Shown here: positions 26,597 to 36,429 of the stretch, piece by piece
Position numbering within the stretch: the first letter of the stretch is position 1
Layout: every line of letters starts with the position of its first letter
NCBI RefSeq assembly: GCF_025961205.1
Contig: NZ_JAOQNH010000003.1
Span: 516,501-580,500 of the forward strand
Origin: Azospirillum fermentarium
GTDB taxonomy: Bacteria > Pseudomonadota > Alphaproteobacteria > Azospirillales > Azospirillaceae
DNA length: 64,000 nt
Direction of reading: 5' to 3'
Program-made: the position numbers and the translations under genes
The notes under the pieces: generated by a model
What the model saw: only the letters and a program-made list of their open reading frames with translations
What the model was told of the DNA's origin: nothing
Database searches by the model: none

Positions 26597-28183
26597 ATGC
26601 CCGATGCGGCCTCTGACGGATTGCCGGCCACCCTGCCGCCGGTGGATCTTCTGGTGGTGGGGGGCGGGATCAACGGGGCCGGCATCGCCCGTGACGCCGC
26701 CGGGCGCGGCCTGTCGGTGCTGCTGTGCGAACAGGGGGATCTGGCCGGCGCCACCTCCTCGGCCAGCACCAAGCTGATCCATGGCGGCCTGCGCTATCTG
26801 GAATATTACGAATTCCGTCTGGTGCGCGAGGCCCTGCGGGAGCGGGAAGTGCTGTTGCGCGCCGCCCCGCACATCATCCGCCCCCTGCGCTTCGTCCTGC
26901 CCCACGACCCGTCCATGCGCCCGGCGTGGCTGGTGCGGCTGGGGCTGTTCCTTTATGACCATCTGGGGCGGCGGGAACGGCTGCCGGGATCGGCGGGGGC
27001 GGATCTGCGCGGCGGCCCCCTGGGGGCGCCGTTGCGGCCCGGCATCGCCCGCGGCTTCGTCTATTCCGACTGCTGGGTGGAGGACAGCCGGCTGGTGGTG
27101 CTGAACGCCCTGGACGCGCGGGAACGGGGGGCCGCCGTCCTGACCCGCACCCGGCTGGAACGGGCGGAGCGGGCGGGGGGCGTGTGGCGGGCGCATCTGC
27201 GCCTCCTGGCCGATGGCGCGCTGCGGGTGGTGGAGGCCCGCGCCCTGGTGAACGCCACCGGCCCGTGGGTGGAGGCGGTGGTCCGCACCCGGCTGAACCA
27301 GGCCAGCGCCAAGGCGGTGCGCTTGGTCAAGGGCAGCCACATCGTGGTGCCGCGGCTGTTCGACGGGGAGCACGCCTATATCGTTCAGAACGACGACCGC
27401 CGCATCGTCTTCGCCATCCCCTACGAGGGGTGCTTCACCCTGATCGGCACCACGGATGTGGATTACACGGGCGACCCGGCGGCGGCGGCCATCAGTGCGC
27501 AGGAGACGGCGTATCTGTGCCGGGCGGTGTCGCGCTGGTTTGCCCGGCCCGTCACCCCGGCGGACGTGGTGTGGAGCTACAGCGGCGTGCGGCCCCTGTT
27601 TGACGACCACAGCCACGGCACTGCCGCTGCCGTCACCCGTGATTACGTGCTGGATCTGGATGCCAAGGGCGGGGCGCCGCTGCTGTCGGTGTTCGGCGGC
27701 AAGATCACCACCTTCCGCCGGCTGGCGGAAGAGGCGGTGGGCCGGCTCGGCCCCTTGCTGGGCTGCCGGGCCGGGCCTTGGACCGCCGGGGCGCCGCTGC
27801 CGGGGGGTGACATGGCCGGGGCGGATTTTGCCTGTTTCGCCGCGCAGGCGCAGGCCCGCTGGCCGTGGCTGCCCCCGGCCCTGGGCCGGCGGCTCGCCGG
27901 TTCCTACGGCACCCGCATGGAGCGGATCATCGGCGGCGCTGCCGGCCTGGACGGCCTTGGCGCCGACCTCGGCGGCGGGGTGACGGAGGCGGAGTTGCGC
28001 TATGCCGCCGATCAGGAATTCGCCTGCAGCGGCGACGATTTCCTATGGCGCCGCTCGCGGCTGGGGCTGCACCTGGACGCCGGCGCCCGCGGGGCGGTGG
28101 CGGCGTGGTTCGCCCGGCGGAACGGGACGGCGGGCGAGGAATGTTGCGCGCCGTCCCGCCTCGTGACATCAACGGATTCATAA
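26597..28183 (+). CDS. glpD: Aerobic glycerol-3-phosphate dehydrogenase
   Basis: The 528-residue flavoprotein oxidises glycerol-3-phosphate to dihydroxyacetone phosphate at the membrane and feeds electrons to quinone. It has the FAD-binding GGGINGAGIARDAAGRGL, the family strings SSASTKLIHGGLRYLE and NATGPWVE, and a C-terminal segment TEAELRYAADQEFACSGDDF. The ATG at 26597 follows GGAAGGGAA. No glpF/glpK/glpR lies nearby. The aldehyde dehydrogenase gene starts 36 bp downstream and is probably co-transcribed. Confidence 0.95.
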   Translation: MPDAASDGLPATLPPVDLLVVGGGINGAGIARDAAGRGLSVLLCEQGDLAGATSSASTKLIHGGLRYLEYYEFRLVREALREREVLLRAAPHIIRPLRFVLPHDPSMRPAWLVRLGLFLYDHLGRRERLPGSAGADLRGGPLGAPLRPGIARGFVYSDCWVEDSRLVVLNALDARERGAAVLTRTRLERAERAGGVWRAHLRLLADGALRVVEARALVNATGPWVEAVVRTRLNQASAKAVRLVKGSHIVVPRLFDGEHAYIVQNDDRRIVFAIPYEGCFTLIGTTDVDYTGDPAAAAISAQETAYLCRAVSRWFARPVTPADVVWSYSGVRPLFDDHSHGTAAAVTRDYVLDLDAKGGAPLLSVFGGKITTFRRLAEEAVGRLGPLLGCRAGPWTAGAPLPGGDMAGADFACFAAQAQARWPWLPPALGRRLAGSYGTRMERIIGGAAGLDGLGADLGGGVTEAELRYAADQEFACSGDDFLWRRSRLGLHLDAGARGAVAAWFARRNGTAGEECCAPSRLVTSTDS

Positions 28184-28219
28184 AAAGGGAGGCCGCCCAG
28201 GCGGCAGGAGGAACAAGGG

Positions 28220-29653
28220 ATGATGGATTGTCTGGATTTCTACATCGGCGGTGACTGGCGCAAGCCCGCCGGCACCGCCGCGGTGGTCGATGCCATCGAC
28301 CCGGCGACCGAGCAGGTGACGGGCCGCGTGGCCCTGGGCGGGGACCAGGACGCCGACGCCGCCATCGCCGCGGCCCATGCCGCCTTCCCGGCCTTTGCCG
28401 CCACCACGGTGGCCGAGCGCATCGAACTGCTGGAGGCCATCGCCGCCGTCTATGAAAAGCGGCAGGAGGAGATGGCGCAGGCCATCACGCTGGACATGGG
28501 CGCGCCGCTGCAGGCCCTGTCCCGCCCGTCGCAGGCGCGGCTGGGGCTGGCGCACCTGCAGACCGCCATCGCCGTGGCGCGGGAGTTTCCGTTCGAGCGC
28601 GTGCGCGGCACCACCCGCATCGTGCGCGAGCCCATCGGCGTGTGCACGCTCATCACCCCGTGGAACTGGCCGATCAACCAGATCGCCTGCAAGGTGGCCC
28701 CGGCGCTGGCCGCCGGCTGCACCATGGTGCTGAAGCCCAGCGAGTTCGCCCCCCACTCCGCCCGCCTGTTCACCGAGATCCTGCACGAGGCCGGCGTGCC
28801 GGCGGGCGTGTTCAACATGCTCTACGGCGACGGGGCGGCCATCGGGCCGAAACTGGCCTCGGACCCGCGGGTGGACATGGTGTCGCTGACCGGCTCCACG
28901 CGGGCCGGCGCCTCCGTCTCCCACGCCGCCGCCGACAGCATCAAGAAGGTGTCGCTGGAACTGGGCGGCAAATCCGCCAACATCCTGTGCCCCAGCGCCG
29001 ACATCGCCAAGGCCGCCGCCCGCGGTGCGCGGAACATGATGTCCAACACCGGGCAGAGCTGCAACGCCCCCTCCCGCCTGTTCGTGCCCCGTGACCGGCT
29101 GGCCGAGGCGGAGCGGGCGGCGGTGGAGGCCTGCGCCCGCATCGTGACCGGCGACCCGCGGGCCGACGGCACCACCATGGGGCCGATCGCCAACCGCCGC
29201 CAGTTCGAACGGGTGCGCCATTTGATCCAGACCGGCATCGACGAGGGCGCGCGGCTGCTGTGCGGCGGCGTGGACCGGCCCGCCGGGCTGGACGCCGGCT
29301 ATTTCGTGCAGCCCACCGTGTTCAGCGGCGTGGAAGACCACATGACCATCGCGCAGGAGGAGGTCTTCGGCCCGGTGCTGTCGATCCTGCCCTACGACAC
29401 GGTGGACGAGGCGGTCGAGCGGGCCAACGCCAGCCCCTACGGCCTGTCCGGCTACGTCACCGCCGCCACGGTGGACGAGGCCCGCGCGGTGGCCCGGCGC
29501 CTGCGCACCGGCATGGTGCATCTGAACGGCGCCTCGGGCGACCTGTCCGCCCCCTTCGGCGGCTACAAGCAGTCGGGCCTGGGCCGCGAATGGGGCGAGG
29601 CCGGGTTCGAAGAATTCCTGGAGACCAAGGCCATCATGGGCAGCGAGGTGTAA
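28220..29653 (+). CDS. NAD(P)-dependent aldehyde dehydrogenase
   Basis: The 477-residue enzyme oxidises an aldehyde to an acid. The catalytic Cys is C281 in NTGQSCNAPSRL and the general base is E247 in LELGGKSAN. Cofactor-binding strings are TPWNWPINQIACKVAPALAAG and LTGSTRAG, here cited only in part by motif. The C-terminal GGYKQSGLGREWGE is typical. Its position after glpD might indicate a role with glycerol-derived aldehydes, but the substrate is not shown. AGGAGG-like sequence precedes the ATG. Confidence 0.93.
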   Translation: MMDCLDFYIGGDWRKPAGTAAVVDAIDPATEQVTGRVALGGDQDADAAIAAAHAAFPAFAATTVAERIELLEAIAAVYEKRQEEMAQAITLDMGAPLQALSRPSQARLGLAHLQTAIAVAREFPFERVRGTTRIVREPIGVCTLITPWNWPINQIACKVAPALAAGCTMVLKPSEFAPHSARLFTEILHEAGVPAGVFNMLYGDGAAIGPKLASDPRVDMVSLTGSTRAGASVSHAAADSIKKVSLELGGKSANILCPSADIAKAAARGARNMMSNTGQSCNAPSRLFVPRDRLAEAERAAVEACARIVTGDPRADGTTMGPIANRRQFERVRHLIQTGIDEGARLLCGGVDRPAGLDAGYFVQPTVFSGVEDHMTIAQEEVFGPVLSILPYDTVDEAVERANASPYGLSGYVTAATVDEARAVARRLRTGMVHLNGASGDLSAPFGGYKQSGLGREWGEAGFEEFLETKAIMGSEV

Positions 29654-29713
29654 GTCCGGCCACGGGCACACGGCGGCCTTGTGAGAGGGGCTGTGGTTCC
29701 CTATAATAAGGGC

Positions 29714-29750
29714 GGAGCGGGGAAGAGGCCGTACACCTCTCCCCCTCTCC
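29714..29750. terminator. Large imperfect hairpin between aldehyde dehydrogenase and the small leucine-rich gene
   Basis: Positions 29714-29728 and 29736-29750 form a 15-bp stem with two mismatches and a 7-nt loop. It lies just past the stop of the minus-strand 27-codon gene and about 60 bp past the plus-strand dehydrogenase. It could terminate either or both. Confidence 0.55.
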
Positions 29751-29753
29751 GGC

Positions 29754-29837
29754 CTAACGATCCAGAAGCTCAAGCAGTAGCTTGATGATCTTCAGGATCA
29801 GGGCCAGGAGTTCGAGGATCTTTCGTAATTTGGTCAT
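29754..29837 (-). CDS. 27-residue leucine-rich amphipathic small protein
   Basis: The minus strand reads a 27-codon frame from ATG 29837 to TAG 29754. It starts MTKLRKILELLALILK and ends LLLELLDR. Eleven Leu and four Ile make it strongly helical. E9, K16 and E23 are spaced by seven, and A12, K19 and D26 by seven on the same face, so one face is polar and the rest greasy. AGGAG lies 9 nt before the ATG, a good ribosome site. A hairpin follows the stop. I do not recognise a family. It could be a small membrane-acting peptide such as a regulator or a type I-like toxin. Confidence 0.6.
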   Translation of the reverse strand: MTKLRKILELLALILKIIKLLLELLDR

Positions 29838-30039
29838 CCTCAATCACTCCTACGCCGGCGGGGGGAGGCCTGTCCTCCCCCTGCCGCACCGGTAGAGAAA
29901 CACTGCCGTGGCGCGTGCATGAATGCGAGTGTGTGCAATGGCGCGGCCTTGCGGCACCGTGTCTCGCGCCGGGGTGCTTTTCCTTCCCGTACGGCGATGT
30001 GGTAATGTCGGCCCCCCTTCCTTGCCGACGGATGCCGCC

Positions 30040-31371
30040 ATGACCGATGCCGCCCCGCTGTCCCGTGATTTCGTCTGGGGCGTGTCCACCTCCGCCTATC
30101 AGATCGAGGGGGCGGTGGCCGAGGACGGGCGGGGCGCCAGCATCTGGGACACCCGTTGCCGCACCCGGGGCGGGGTGTGGAACGGCGACACCGGTGATAT
30201 CGCCTGCGACCACTATCACCGCTGGGCGGAGGACGTGGCGCTGATGCGGGACATCGGTGTCGGGGCCTACCGCTTTTCGGTGGCGTGGCCGCGGGTGCTG
30301 CCGCGGGGGCGGGGGGCGGTCAACCAGCCGGGGCTGGATTTCTACGACCGGCTGATCGACGGGGTGCTGGAGGCGGGCATCGAGCCGTGGCTGTGCCTCT
30401 ACCACTGGGATCTGCCGCAGGCGCTGGACGACCTGGGCGGCTGGGCCAACCGCGATTGCGCCGGGTGGTACGCCGATTACGCCGCGGTGGTGGCCCGCCG
30501 CTTCGGCGACCGGGTGAAGCGCTGGATCACCTTCAACGAATTCTCCGTCTTCACCCTGTTCGGCTACGCCATCCCGTGGGCCGCCCCCGGCATCACCGAC
30601 CGGGCGGCGCATCTGAAGGCGATCCACCACGTCAATCTGGCCCATGGGGCCGGGGTGGACGTGGTGCGCGATCTGGTGCCCGGTGCCTCCATCGGCGCCG
30701 TCCACAACCGTCAGGCGGTGATCCCCGAACACAACGACCCGGCCAACGCCGAGGCCGCCGCCCTGCTGGACGAGCATTGGAATCTGGTGTTCTGCGACCC
30801 GCAGTTCCTGGGCCATTACCCGCCCCGCACGGCGGACGCCATCGAGCCCCATGTGCAGGCCGGCGACATGGCACGCATCTGCCGTCCGGTGGACTGGTTC
30901 GGGCTCAACCACTACGGCCCCATCTTCGCCCGTGTGGACGAGTCGCGGGTTTGGCGCTATGGGTGGGGGGATGCCCCGGCGGACTCGCCCACCTATGGTG
31001 TGGGCTGGGCAGTGTTCCCCGATGCGTTCCGCGACGAGCTGCTGACCATCACCCGCCGCTACCGCACCCCCATCGTCATCACCGAGAACGGGTGTGGCGG
31101 CAGCGACACCCCGGATGAAAACGGGGCGGTGAACGATCCCCACCGCATCGCCTATTTGACGCTGTATCACGCCAAAATGCGCGAAGCCATGGCCGCAGGC
31201 GCCGATGTGCGGGGCTATTTCCTGTGGTCGCTGCTGGACAATTTCGAATGGGGCAGCGGCTACGGCAACCGTTTCGGCATCGTGCATGTGGATTTCCAGA
31301 CCCTGAAACGCACGCCCAAGGCGTCCGCGCGCTGGTATGCCGACCTGATCCGGCACAATCAAAAATTCTAA
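30040..31371 (+). CDS. Glycoside hydrolase family 1 beta-glucosidase
   Basis: The 443-residue retaining glycosidase releases glucose (or galactose) from beta-glycosides. The acid/base is E167 in TFNEFSV and the nucleophile is E349 in ITENGCGG. FVWGVSTSAYQIEGA at the N-terminus and SLLDNFEWGSGYGNRFG at the C-terminus are GH1 hallmarks. It has no signal peptide, so it is cytoplasmic. An upstream in-frame ATG at 29923 exists, but its extra residues do not resemble the family. No sugar transporter is adjacent. Confidence 0.95.
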   Translation: MTDAAPLSRDFVWGVSTSAYQIEGAVAEDGRGASIWDTRCRTRGGVWNGDTGDIACDHYHRWAEDVALMRDIGVGAYRFSVAWPRVLPRGRGAVNQPGLDFYDRLIDGVLEAGIEPWLCLYHWDLPQALDDLGGWANRDCAGWYADYAAVVARRFGDRVKRWITFNEFSVFTLFGYAIPWAAPGITDRAAHLKAIHHVNLAHGAGVDVVRDLVPGASIGAVHNRQAVIPEHNDPANAEAAALLDEHWNLVFCDPQFLGHYPPRTADAIEPHVQAGDMARICRPVDWFGLNHYGPIFARVDESRVWRYGWGDAPADSPTYGVGWAVFPDAFRDELLTITRRYRTPIVITENGCGGSDTPDENGAVNDPHRIAYLTLYHAKMREAMAAGADVRGYFLWSLLDNFEWGSGYGNRFGIVHVDFQTLKRTPKASARWYADLIRHNQKF

Positions 31372-31470
31372 TATTTTTGATCTTATTATTGTTTAACCGA
31401 TTTTAATATTGAAGTTCCGTACGGGAGACAGGAAGATTCAGCGAATGTCCCTAAGAAATGCTGAGAAGTG

Positions 31471-32805
31471 ATGCGCCGTACTCAGCCTCAAAATGCACGA
31501 ATGTTGTCTTTCCTCAAGCTCGTGCGCAACCATGCCTTGTTTGTGACCGGGAAACCGGGCGGTGTTCGGCTGACGGCGAAATCATTGGATTTGTCGAAAA
31601 TCTCGATCAAGGGATTTGATCTTCAATCGGCGGTGCTGACCCAGGCGGATTTCTCCGACGCGCATCTGGAGGATGTGGGCTTCGCCATGGCCGACCTGTT
31701 CGGGGCGAATTTCTGCCGCACCTCGCTGCTGGGGTCGCGGTTCATCCGCGCCGACCTGCGGGGGGCGAATTTCTACAAGGCGAACCTGCGGGGGGCGGAT
31801 TTCACCGGCGCCGACCTGCGCCCCGGCCACATCATCACCATCAACCAGGGCACACCCGACGAAGAGGTGATCGTCAAGAACCGCACCACGCTGCGCGACG
31901 CCAGCCTGGACGGGGTGAGCTTCAACGGTGCCGATCTGGCCCATGCCGACCTCACCCTGTCGTCCATGGCGCGGGGGGATTTCTCCGGGGCCAACCTCTA
32001 TGCCGCCAACCTGTCGGGTGCCGACCTGTCGGAGGCGAACTTCACCGGCGCCAAGCTGAAACGGGCGGTGCTGAGCGGGGTGGGGATGGAAAGCTGCTGC
32101 CTGCGCAACGCCGACCTGCGCGAGGCGGTGCTGCGTAACGTGGACCTGTCCAAGGCCGATCTGGGCGGGGCCCATCTGGCCGGGGCCATCTACCACAAGG
32201 ACGCCGACACCATCCCCGGCGACATCCGCAAGCTGCTGGATGCTCACAGCCTGTGGGTGAATTCCGGGGGGAAACGGGGGTTGCGCGCGGATTTCACGGG
32301 CGCCGACCTCGGCGGCCTGGATCTGTCGGCCTGCGATTTCAACGGGGCGCTGTTTGCCGGCGCGCGGCTGGACAACGCCATCCTGTCGAACGCCTATTTC
32401 GCCTTCGCCGACCTGACCGGGGCCAGCCTGAAGGGCGCGCGTCTGGACAGCGCCATCATGTGCGGTGCCAACCTGGAAGGGGCGGTGCTGGACGGGGTGT
32501 TCGCCACCGGCGTGGATCTGGGTGCGCTGGAGCTGTACAGCACCGACGGTTCCCCCACCGGGCGGTCGTGGCCGTCGAACCTGTCGGGGGCGGTGTTCCG
32601 CAACGCCGACCTGCGCAGCGCGCGGCTGACCGCCGCCCGGCTGGACCGGGCCGATTTCACCGCCGCCAACCTGAGTTCGGCCGATCTGCGCGGCTGCAAC
32701 GAGACTGCGGTGGACCTGTCCCGAGCCCTGACCTCCGGTGCGCTCCGCGGTGTCCTGGGGGGCAGCGGCGAGGGGGTGGACGCTGCGGGAATCGTGGCGC
32801 TGTAG
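31471..32805 (+). CDS. Pentapeptide-repeat protein
   Basis: About 444 residues made largely of A(D/N)LxX pentapeptide repeats, such as ADLFGANF, ADLRGANFYKANLRGADF and ADLSEANFTGAKL. They predict a right-handed quadrilateral beta helix. Two blocks of repeats are separated by a short non-repeat stretch (about 240-270) with RKLLDAHSLWVNSGG. Some family members mimic DNA and protect gyrase; most have no known role. The start is uncertain: 31471 follows GAGAAG, and 31501 is another option. It is monocistronic, with an AT-rich upstream gap. Confidence 0.85.
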   Translation: MRRTQPQNARMLSFLKLVRNHALFVTGKPGGVRLTAKSLDLSKISIKGFDLQSAVLTQADFSDAHLEDVGFAMADLFGANFCRTSLLGSRFIRADLRGANFYKANLRGADFTGADLRPGHIITINQGTPDEEVIVKNRTTLRDASLDGVSFNGADLAHADLTLSSMARGDFSGANLYAANLSGADLSEANFTGAKLKRAVLSGVGMESCCLRNADLREAVLRNVDLSKADLGGAHLAGAIYHKDADTIPGDIRKLLDAHSLWVNSGGKRGLRADFTGADLGGLDLSACDFNGALFAGARLDNAILSNAYFAFADLTGASLKGARLDSAIMCGANLEGAVLDGVFATGVDLGALELYSTDGSPTGRSWPSNLSGAVFRNADLRSARLTAARLDRADFTAANLSSADLRGCNETAVDLSRALTSGALRGVLGGSGEGVDAAGIVAL

Positions 32806-32897
32806 TGCTCCGCACGCAACCGTCACGGGTTTGACGCTGGCGGAATCCTTCGGTCACAATGACCGCCTCCGCATCCCAGCGAGAAGAATCCCCTGCG

Positions 32898-33938
32898 ATG
32901 AAGTTCGTCTACCACCCCGACGCCGTTCTGCATCAGCCCGCCACCTATTTCAACCGCGGCCTGCTGCGCAGCCTGCCGGAAAAGCCGGAGCGGATGGACG
33001 CCCTGGCCACCGTCATCACCCGGCGCGGTCATGAGCTGATCCGGCCCGGCGATTACGGGTACGGCCCGTTGGCCGCGGTGCACACTCCCGCTTACCTGGC
33101 CTATCTGGAAACCGCGCACGCCCGCTGGACCGCCGCCGGTGACATGGGCGACGTGGTGCTGCCCAACGTGTCGCGGATGCAGCGCACCCCGTCGTATCCC
33201 ACGGGCGTGGTGGGACAGACCGGCTGGCACGTGTTCGACACCGCCGCCCCCATCGGGGCCGGCACCTGGACCGCCGCCCGCGCCGCCGCCAACGCCGCCA
33301 TTCACGCCGCCCGGCTGGTGGCCCAGGGGGATGACGGCAGCGCCTATGCCCTCTGCCGTCCGCCGGGGCACCACGCCACCCGCGATCAGGCCGGTGGCTT
33401 CTGCTACCTGAACCATGTGGCGATCGCCGCGCAATCGGCGCTGCCGCTCTTGGCGCAGCAGGGGCGCCCGGCGCGCATCGCCATTCTCGATGTGGACCTG
33501 CACCACGGCAACGGCACGCAGGACATCTTTTATGACCGCGACGACGTGTTCTTCGTGTCGGTCCACGCCGACCCGGCCACCTTCTACCCCCACATGGCCG
33601 GCTATGCCCAGGAGCGGGGCGAGGGCCGGGGGGAGGGTTACACCCTCAACCTGCCGCTGCCGGTGGGCAGCGGTGAGGACGCGGTGCTGACGGCCATTGC
33701 CGACGGCCTGCGCGCCATCGCCCGCTTCGATCCGGCCATGCTGTTCGTGTCGCTGGGCTTCGACACCTTTGCCGACGATCCCCTGGCGGCGTTCGGGGTG
33801 ACCACGCCGGGGTTCGCCCACATGGCCCGGCTGATCGCCGCCGCCGGCCTGCCCACGGTGCTGGTGCAGGAAGGCGGGTACGCCATCGACGCGCTGACGG
33901 CCAACCTGGACAGCTTCCTCACCGGCTACGGCGTGTAG
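32898..33938 (+). CDS. Histone-deacetylase-family amidohydrolase (acetylpolyamine hydrolase type)
   Basis: The 346-residue zinc hydrolase has the general bases in RPPGHHA, the zinc ligands in DVDLHHGNGTQD and FDTFADDPLA, and a C-terminal EGGYAI. Bacterial members deacetylate acetylpolyamines or acetyl-lysine. The ATG at 32898 is favoured because the fold starts right there (MKFVYHPD). An upstream ATG at 32859 in frame is less likely. A strong terminator follows. Confidence 0.9.
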   Translation: MKFVYHPDAVLHQPATYFNRGLLRSLPEKPERMDALATVITRRGHELIRPGDYGYGPLAAVHTPAYLAYLETAHARWTAAGDMGDVVLPNVSRMQRTPSYPTGVVGQTGWHVFDTAAPIGAGTWTAARAAANAAIHAARLVAQGDDGSAYALCRPPGHHATRDQAGGFCYLNHVAIAAQSALPLLAQQGRPARIAILDVDLHHGNGTQDIFYDRDDVFFVSVHADPATFYPHMAGYAQERGEGRGEGYTLNLPLPVGSGEDAVLTAIADGLRAIARFDPAMLFVSLGFDTFADDPLAAFGVTTPGFAHMARLIAAAGLPTVLVQEGGYAIDALTANLDSFLTGYGV

Positions 33939-33949
33939 AAACAAAAACA

Positions 33950-33975
33950 CCCCTCCCGGTCCGGGAGGGGCGTTT
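33950..33975 (+). terminator. Rho-independent terminator
   Basis: CCCCTCCCG (33950-33958) and CGGGAGGGG (33962-33970) form a 9-bp stem with a 3-nt loop, followed by CGTTT. It ends the amidohydrolase transcript and faces malate synthase G; A-rich DNA on the other side allows bidirectional use. Confidence 0.85.
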
Positions 33976-33996
33976 CCATTGGAAGCGCTGCGGGTG

Positions 33997-36165
33997 TTAC
34001 GCCGCGGCCTTGGCCTTCACCTGACGGCGGCGGGCGTGCAGCACCGGCTCGGTGTAGCCGTTGGGCTGCGCGCGGCCCTTGAACACCAGATCACAGGCCG
34101 CCTGGAAGGCGATGCTGTCATCGAAGTTCGGCGCCATGGCCGTGTAGTTGGGGTCGCCGGCGTTCTGGCCGTCCACCACCACCGCCATGCGCTTCATGGT
34201 GTCCATCACCTGGGCTTCGGTGCAGATGCCGTGGTGCAGCCAGTTGGCCAGATGCTGGCTGGAGATGCGCAGCGTGGCGCGGTCTTCCATCAGGCCGACG
34301 TTGTGGATGTCCGGCACCTTGGAGCAGCCCACGCCCTGATCCACCCAGCGGACCACGTAACCCAGGATGCCCTGGGCGTTGTTGTCCAGTTCCTGGCGGA
34401 TCTCCTCTTCCGACCAGTTGGGGCGGTCGGCCAGCGGGATGGTCAGGATGTCCGACAGGGCGGCGGCCTGACGGCTGGCGAGCTGGTCCTGGATCGCGGC
34501 CACGTTGACGGCGTGATAGTGGGTGGCGTGCAGCACCGCCGCGGTGGGGGAGGGCACCCACGCGGTGTTCGCCCCGGCCTTGGGGTGGCCGATCTTGGCC
34601 TTCAGCATTTCGGCCATCAGGTCGGGCATGGCCCACATGCCCTTGCCGATCTGGGCGCGGCCCTTCAGCCCGGCACGCAGGCCGACATCCACGTTGTTGT
34701 CCTCGTAGGCGGCGATCCACTTGGTGGTCTTCATGGCCGCCTTGCGCACCACCGGCCCGGCTTCCATGGAGGTGTGGATCTCGTCGCCGGTGCGGTCCAG
34801 GAAGCCGGTGTTGATGAACACGACCCGGTTCCTGGCGGCGCGGATGCATTCCTTCAGGTTGATGGTGGTGCGGCGCTCCTCGTCCATGATGCCGACCTTC
34901 AGCGTGTAGCGCGGCAGGCCCAGCAGGTCTTCCACCCGCCCGAACAGCTCGTTGGTGAAGGCCACCTCTTCCGGCCCATGCATCTTGGGCTTCACGATGT
35001 AGACCGAGCCCTTGCGGCTGTTGCGGATGGCCCCGCCGTTGCCCTTCAGGTCATGCAGCGCGATCAGCGACGTGAACACCCCGTCCAGGATGCCCTCGGG
35101 GGCTTCCGACCCGTCCGACAGCTTCACCGCGTCGATGGTCATCAGATGACCGACGTTGCGGACCAGCAGCAGGCTGCGGCCGTGCAGCGTGACCGGGCCG
35201 TTGACGGTCTGATAGGTGCGGTCCGGGGACAGGGTGCGGACCAGCGCCTTGCCGCCCTTGTCGAAGGTGGCCTCCAGGGTGCCCTTCATCAGGCCCAGCC
35301 AGTTGCGGTAGGCCAGCGCCTTGTCCTCGGCGTCCACCGCGGCGACCGAATCCTCGCAGTCCTGAATGGTGGACAGGGCGGCCTCGACCACCACGTCGGC
35401 GATACCGGCGGCATCGTCCTTGCCGATCAGGTGGCTCCGGTCGATGCGGATGTCGATGTGGGTGCCGTTCTGCACCAGAAGCACCGACGACGGGGCGGCG
35501 GCGTCGCCCTGCCAGCCCTTGAAATGGGCGGGATCGGCAAGGCCGGTGGCGGTGCCGTTGGCCAGCGTCACCGACAGGGCGCCATCCACCACCGCATAGC
35601 CGGTGGCGTCGCGGTGGGAGGCGCCGGCCAGCGGCACCGAGGAATCGAGGAAGTCGCGCGCCCAGGCGATCACCTGCGCCCCGCGGGCCGGGTCATAGCC
35701 CTTGCCGGCGGCGGTGCCGGGGATGGCGTCGGTGCCGTAGAGCGCATCGTACAGGCTGCCCCAGCGGGCATTCGCGGCGTTCAGCGCATAGCGGGCGTTG
35801 GTGATCGGCACCACGAGCTGCGGCCCGGCCAGGGTGGCGACTTCCTCGTCCACATGGGTGGTTTCGATGGCGAAGTCCGGTCCCTGCGGCAGCAGATAGC
35901 CGATCTCGCGCAGGAACGCCTCGTACTCGCCCTGGTCGATGTCCGTGCCGCGGCGGTCGCGGTGCCAGGCGTCGATGGTGGCCTGCAGCGCGTCGCGCTT
36001 GGCCAGCAGGTCCCGGTTGCGCGGGGCCAGATCGTGCAGCAGCGCATCCAGGCCGGCCCACAGGGCGGCGGGTTCGATGCCGGTGCCGGGCAGCGCCTCG
36101 TTCTCGATGAAATCGAACAGGGGGCCGGCGATCTCGATGGCGCCGCGCTTGATCCAGGTGGTCAT
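33997..36165 (-). CDS. glcB: Malate synthase G
   Basis: The 722-residue enzyme condenses glyoxylate with acetyl-CoA to malate in the glyoxylate/glycolate route. The length matches isoform G (about 720). Recognisable strings are QDCEDSVAAVDAEDK, PKMHGPEEVAFT and GIMDEERRTT. The catalytic Asp lies in MEDRATLRISSQHLANWLHHG, shown here only by its core motif. It is transcribed alone, divergent from the Rrf2-type regulator. Confidence 0.97.
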   Translation of the reverse strand: MTTWIKRGAIEIAGPLFDFIENEALPGTGIEPAALWAGLDALLHDLAPRNRDLLAKRDALQATIDAWHRDRRGTDIDQGEYEAFLREIGYLLPQGPDFAIETTHVDEEVATLAGPQLVVPITNARYALNAANARWGSLYDALYGTDAIPGTAAGKGYDPARGAQVIAWARDFLDSSVPLAGASHRDATGYAVVDGALSVTLANGTATGLADPAHFKGWQGDAAAPSSVLLVQNGTHIDIRIDRSHLIGKDDAAGIADVVVEAALSTIQDCEDSVAAVDAEDKALAYRNWLGLMKGTLEATFDKGGKALVRTLSPDRTYQTVNGPVTLHGRSLLLVRNVGHLMTIDAVKLSDGSEAPEGILDGVFTSLIALHDLKGNGGAIRNSRKGSVYIVKPKMHGPEEVAFTNELFGRVEDLLGLPRYTLKVGIMDEERRTTINLKECIRAARNRVVFINTGFLDRTGDEIHTSMEAGPVVRKAAMKTTKWIAAYEDNNVDVGLRAGLKGRAQIGKGMWAMPDLMAEMLKAKIGHPKAGANTAWVPSPTAAVLHATHYHAVNVAAIQDQLASRQAAALSDILTIPLADRPNWSEEEIRQELDNNAQGILGYVVRWVDQGVGCSKVPDIHNVGLMEDRATLRISSQHLANWLHHGICTEAQVMDTMKRMAVVVDGQNAGDPNYTAMAPNFDDSIAFQAACDLVFKGRAQPNGYTEPVLHARRRQVKAKAAA

Positions 36166-36429
36166 AGCCGTGAGTTCCTTTGGGTTTCAGCCGCGCTTGG
36201 CGGCAACTTTCTTGCGGTATCAGCGCCGGGCGCAGCGCGGAAATGACCGGCATGGTCGGTGAAGCGGGCAGGCGGGTCAAGCCGGAACAACCCGCGATTA
36301 TTCGGTCAGACAAAAAACAGCTTCATAATGTGAAAAGAGCGCTGTGTGCGCGCCGCCAAAGCCGGGCGATAATCCCCCTTGACAGGAACCCGAATCATCG
36401 ACAAATTATATCCACGATTTGAGGCGGAC

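Noticed and set aside
29923..30039. An upstream start for the GH1 glucosidase
   Set aside because: The extra 39 residues do not resemble the family and would place coding sequence over a probable promoter region.
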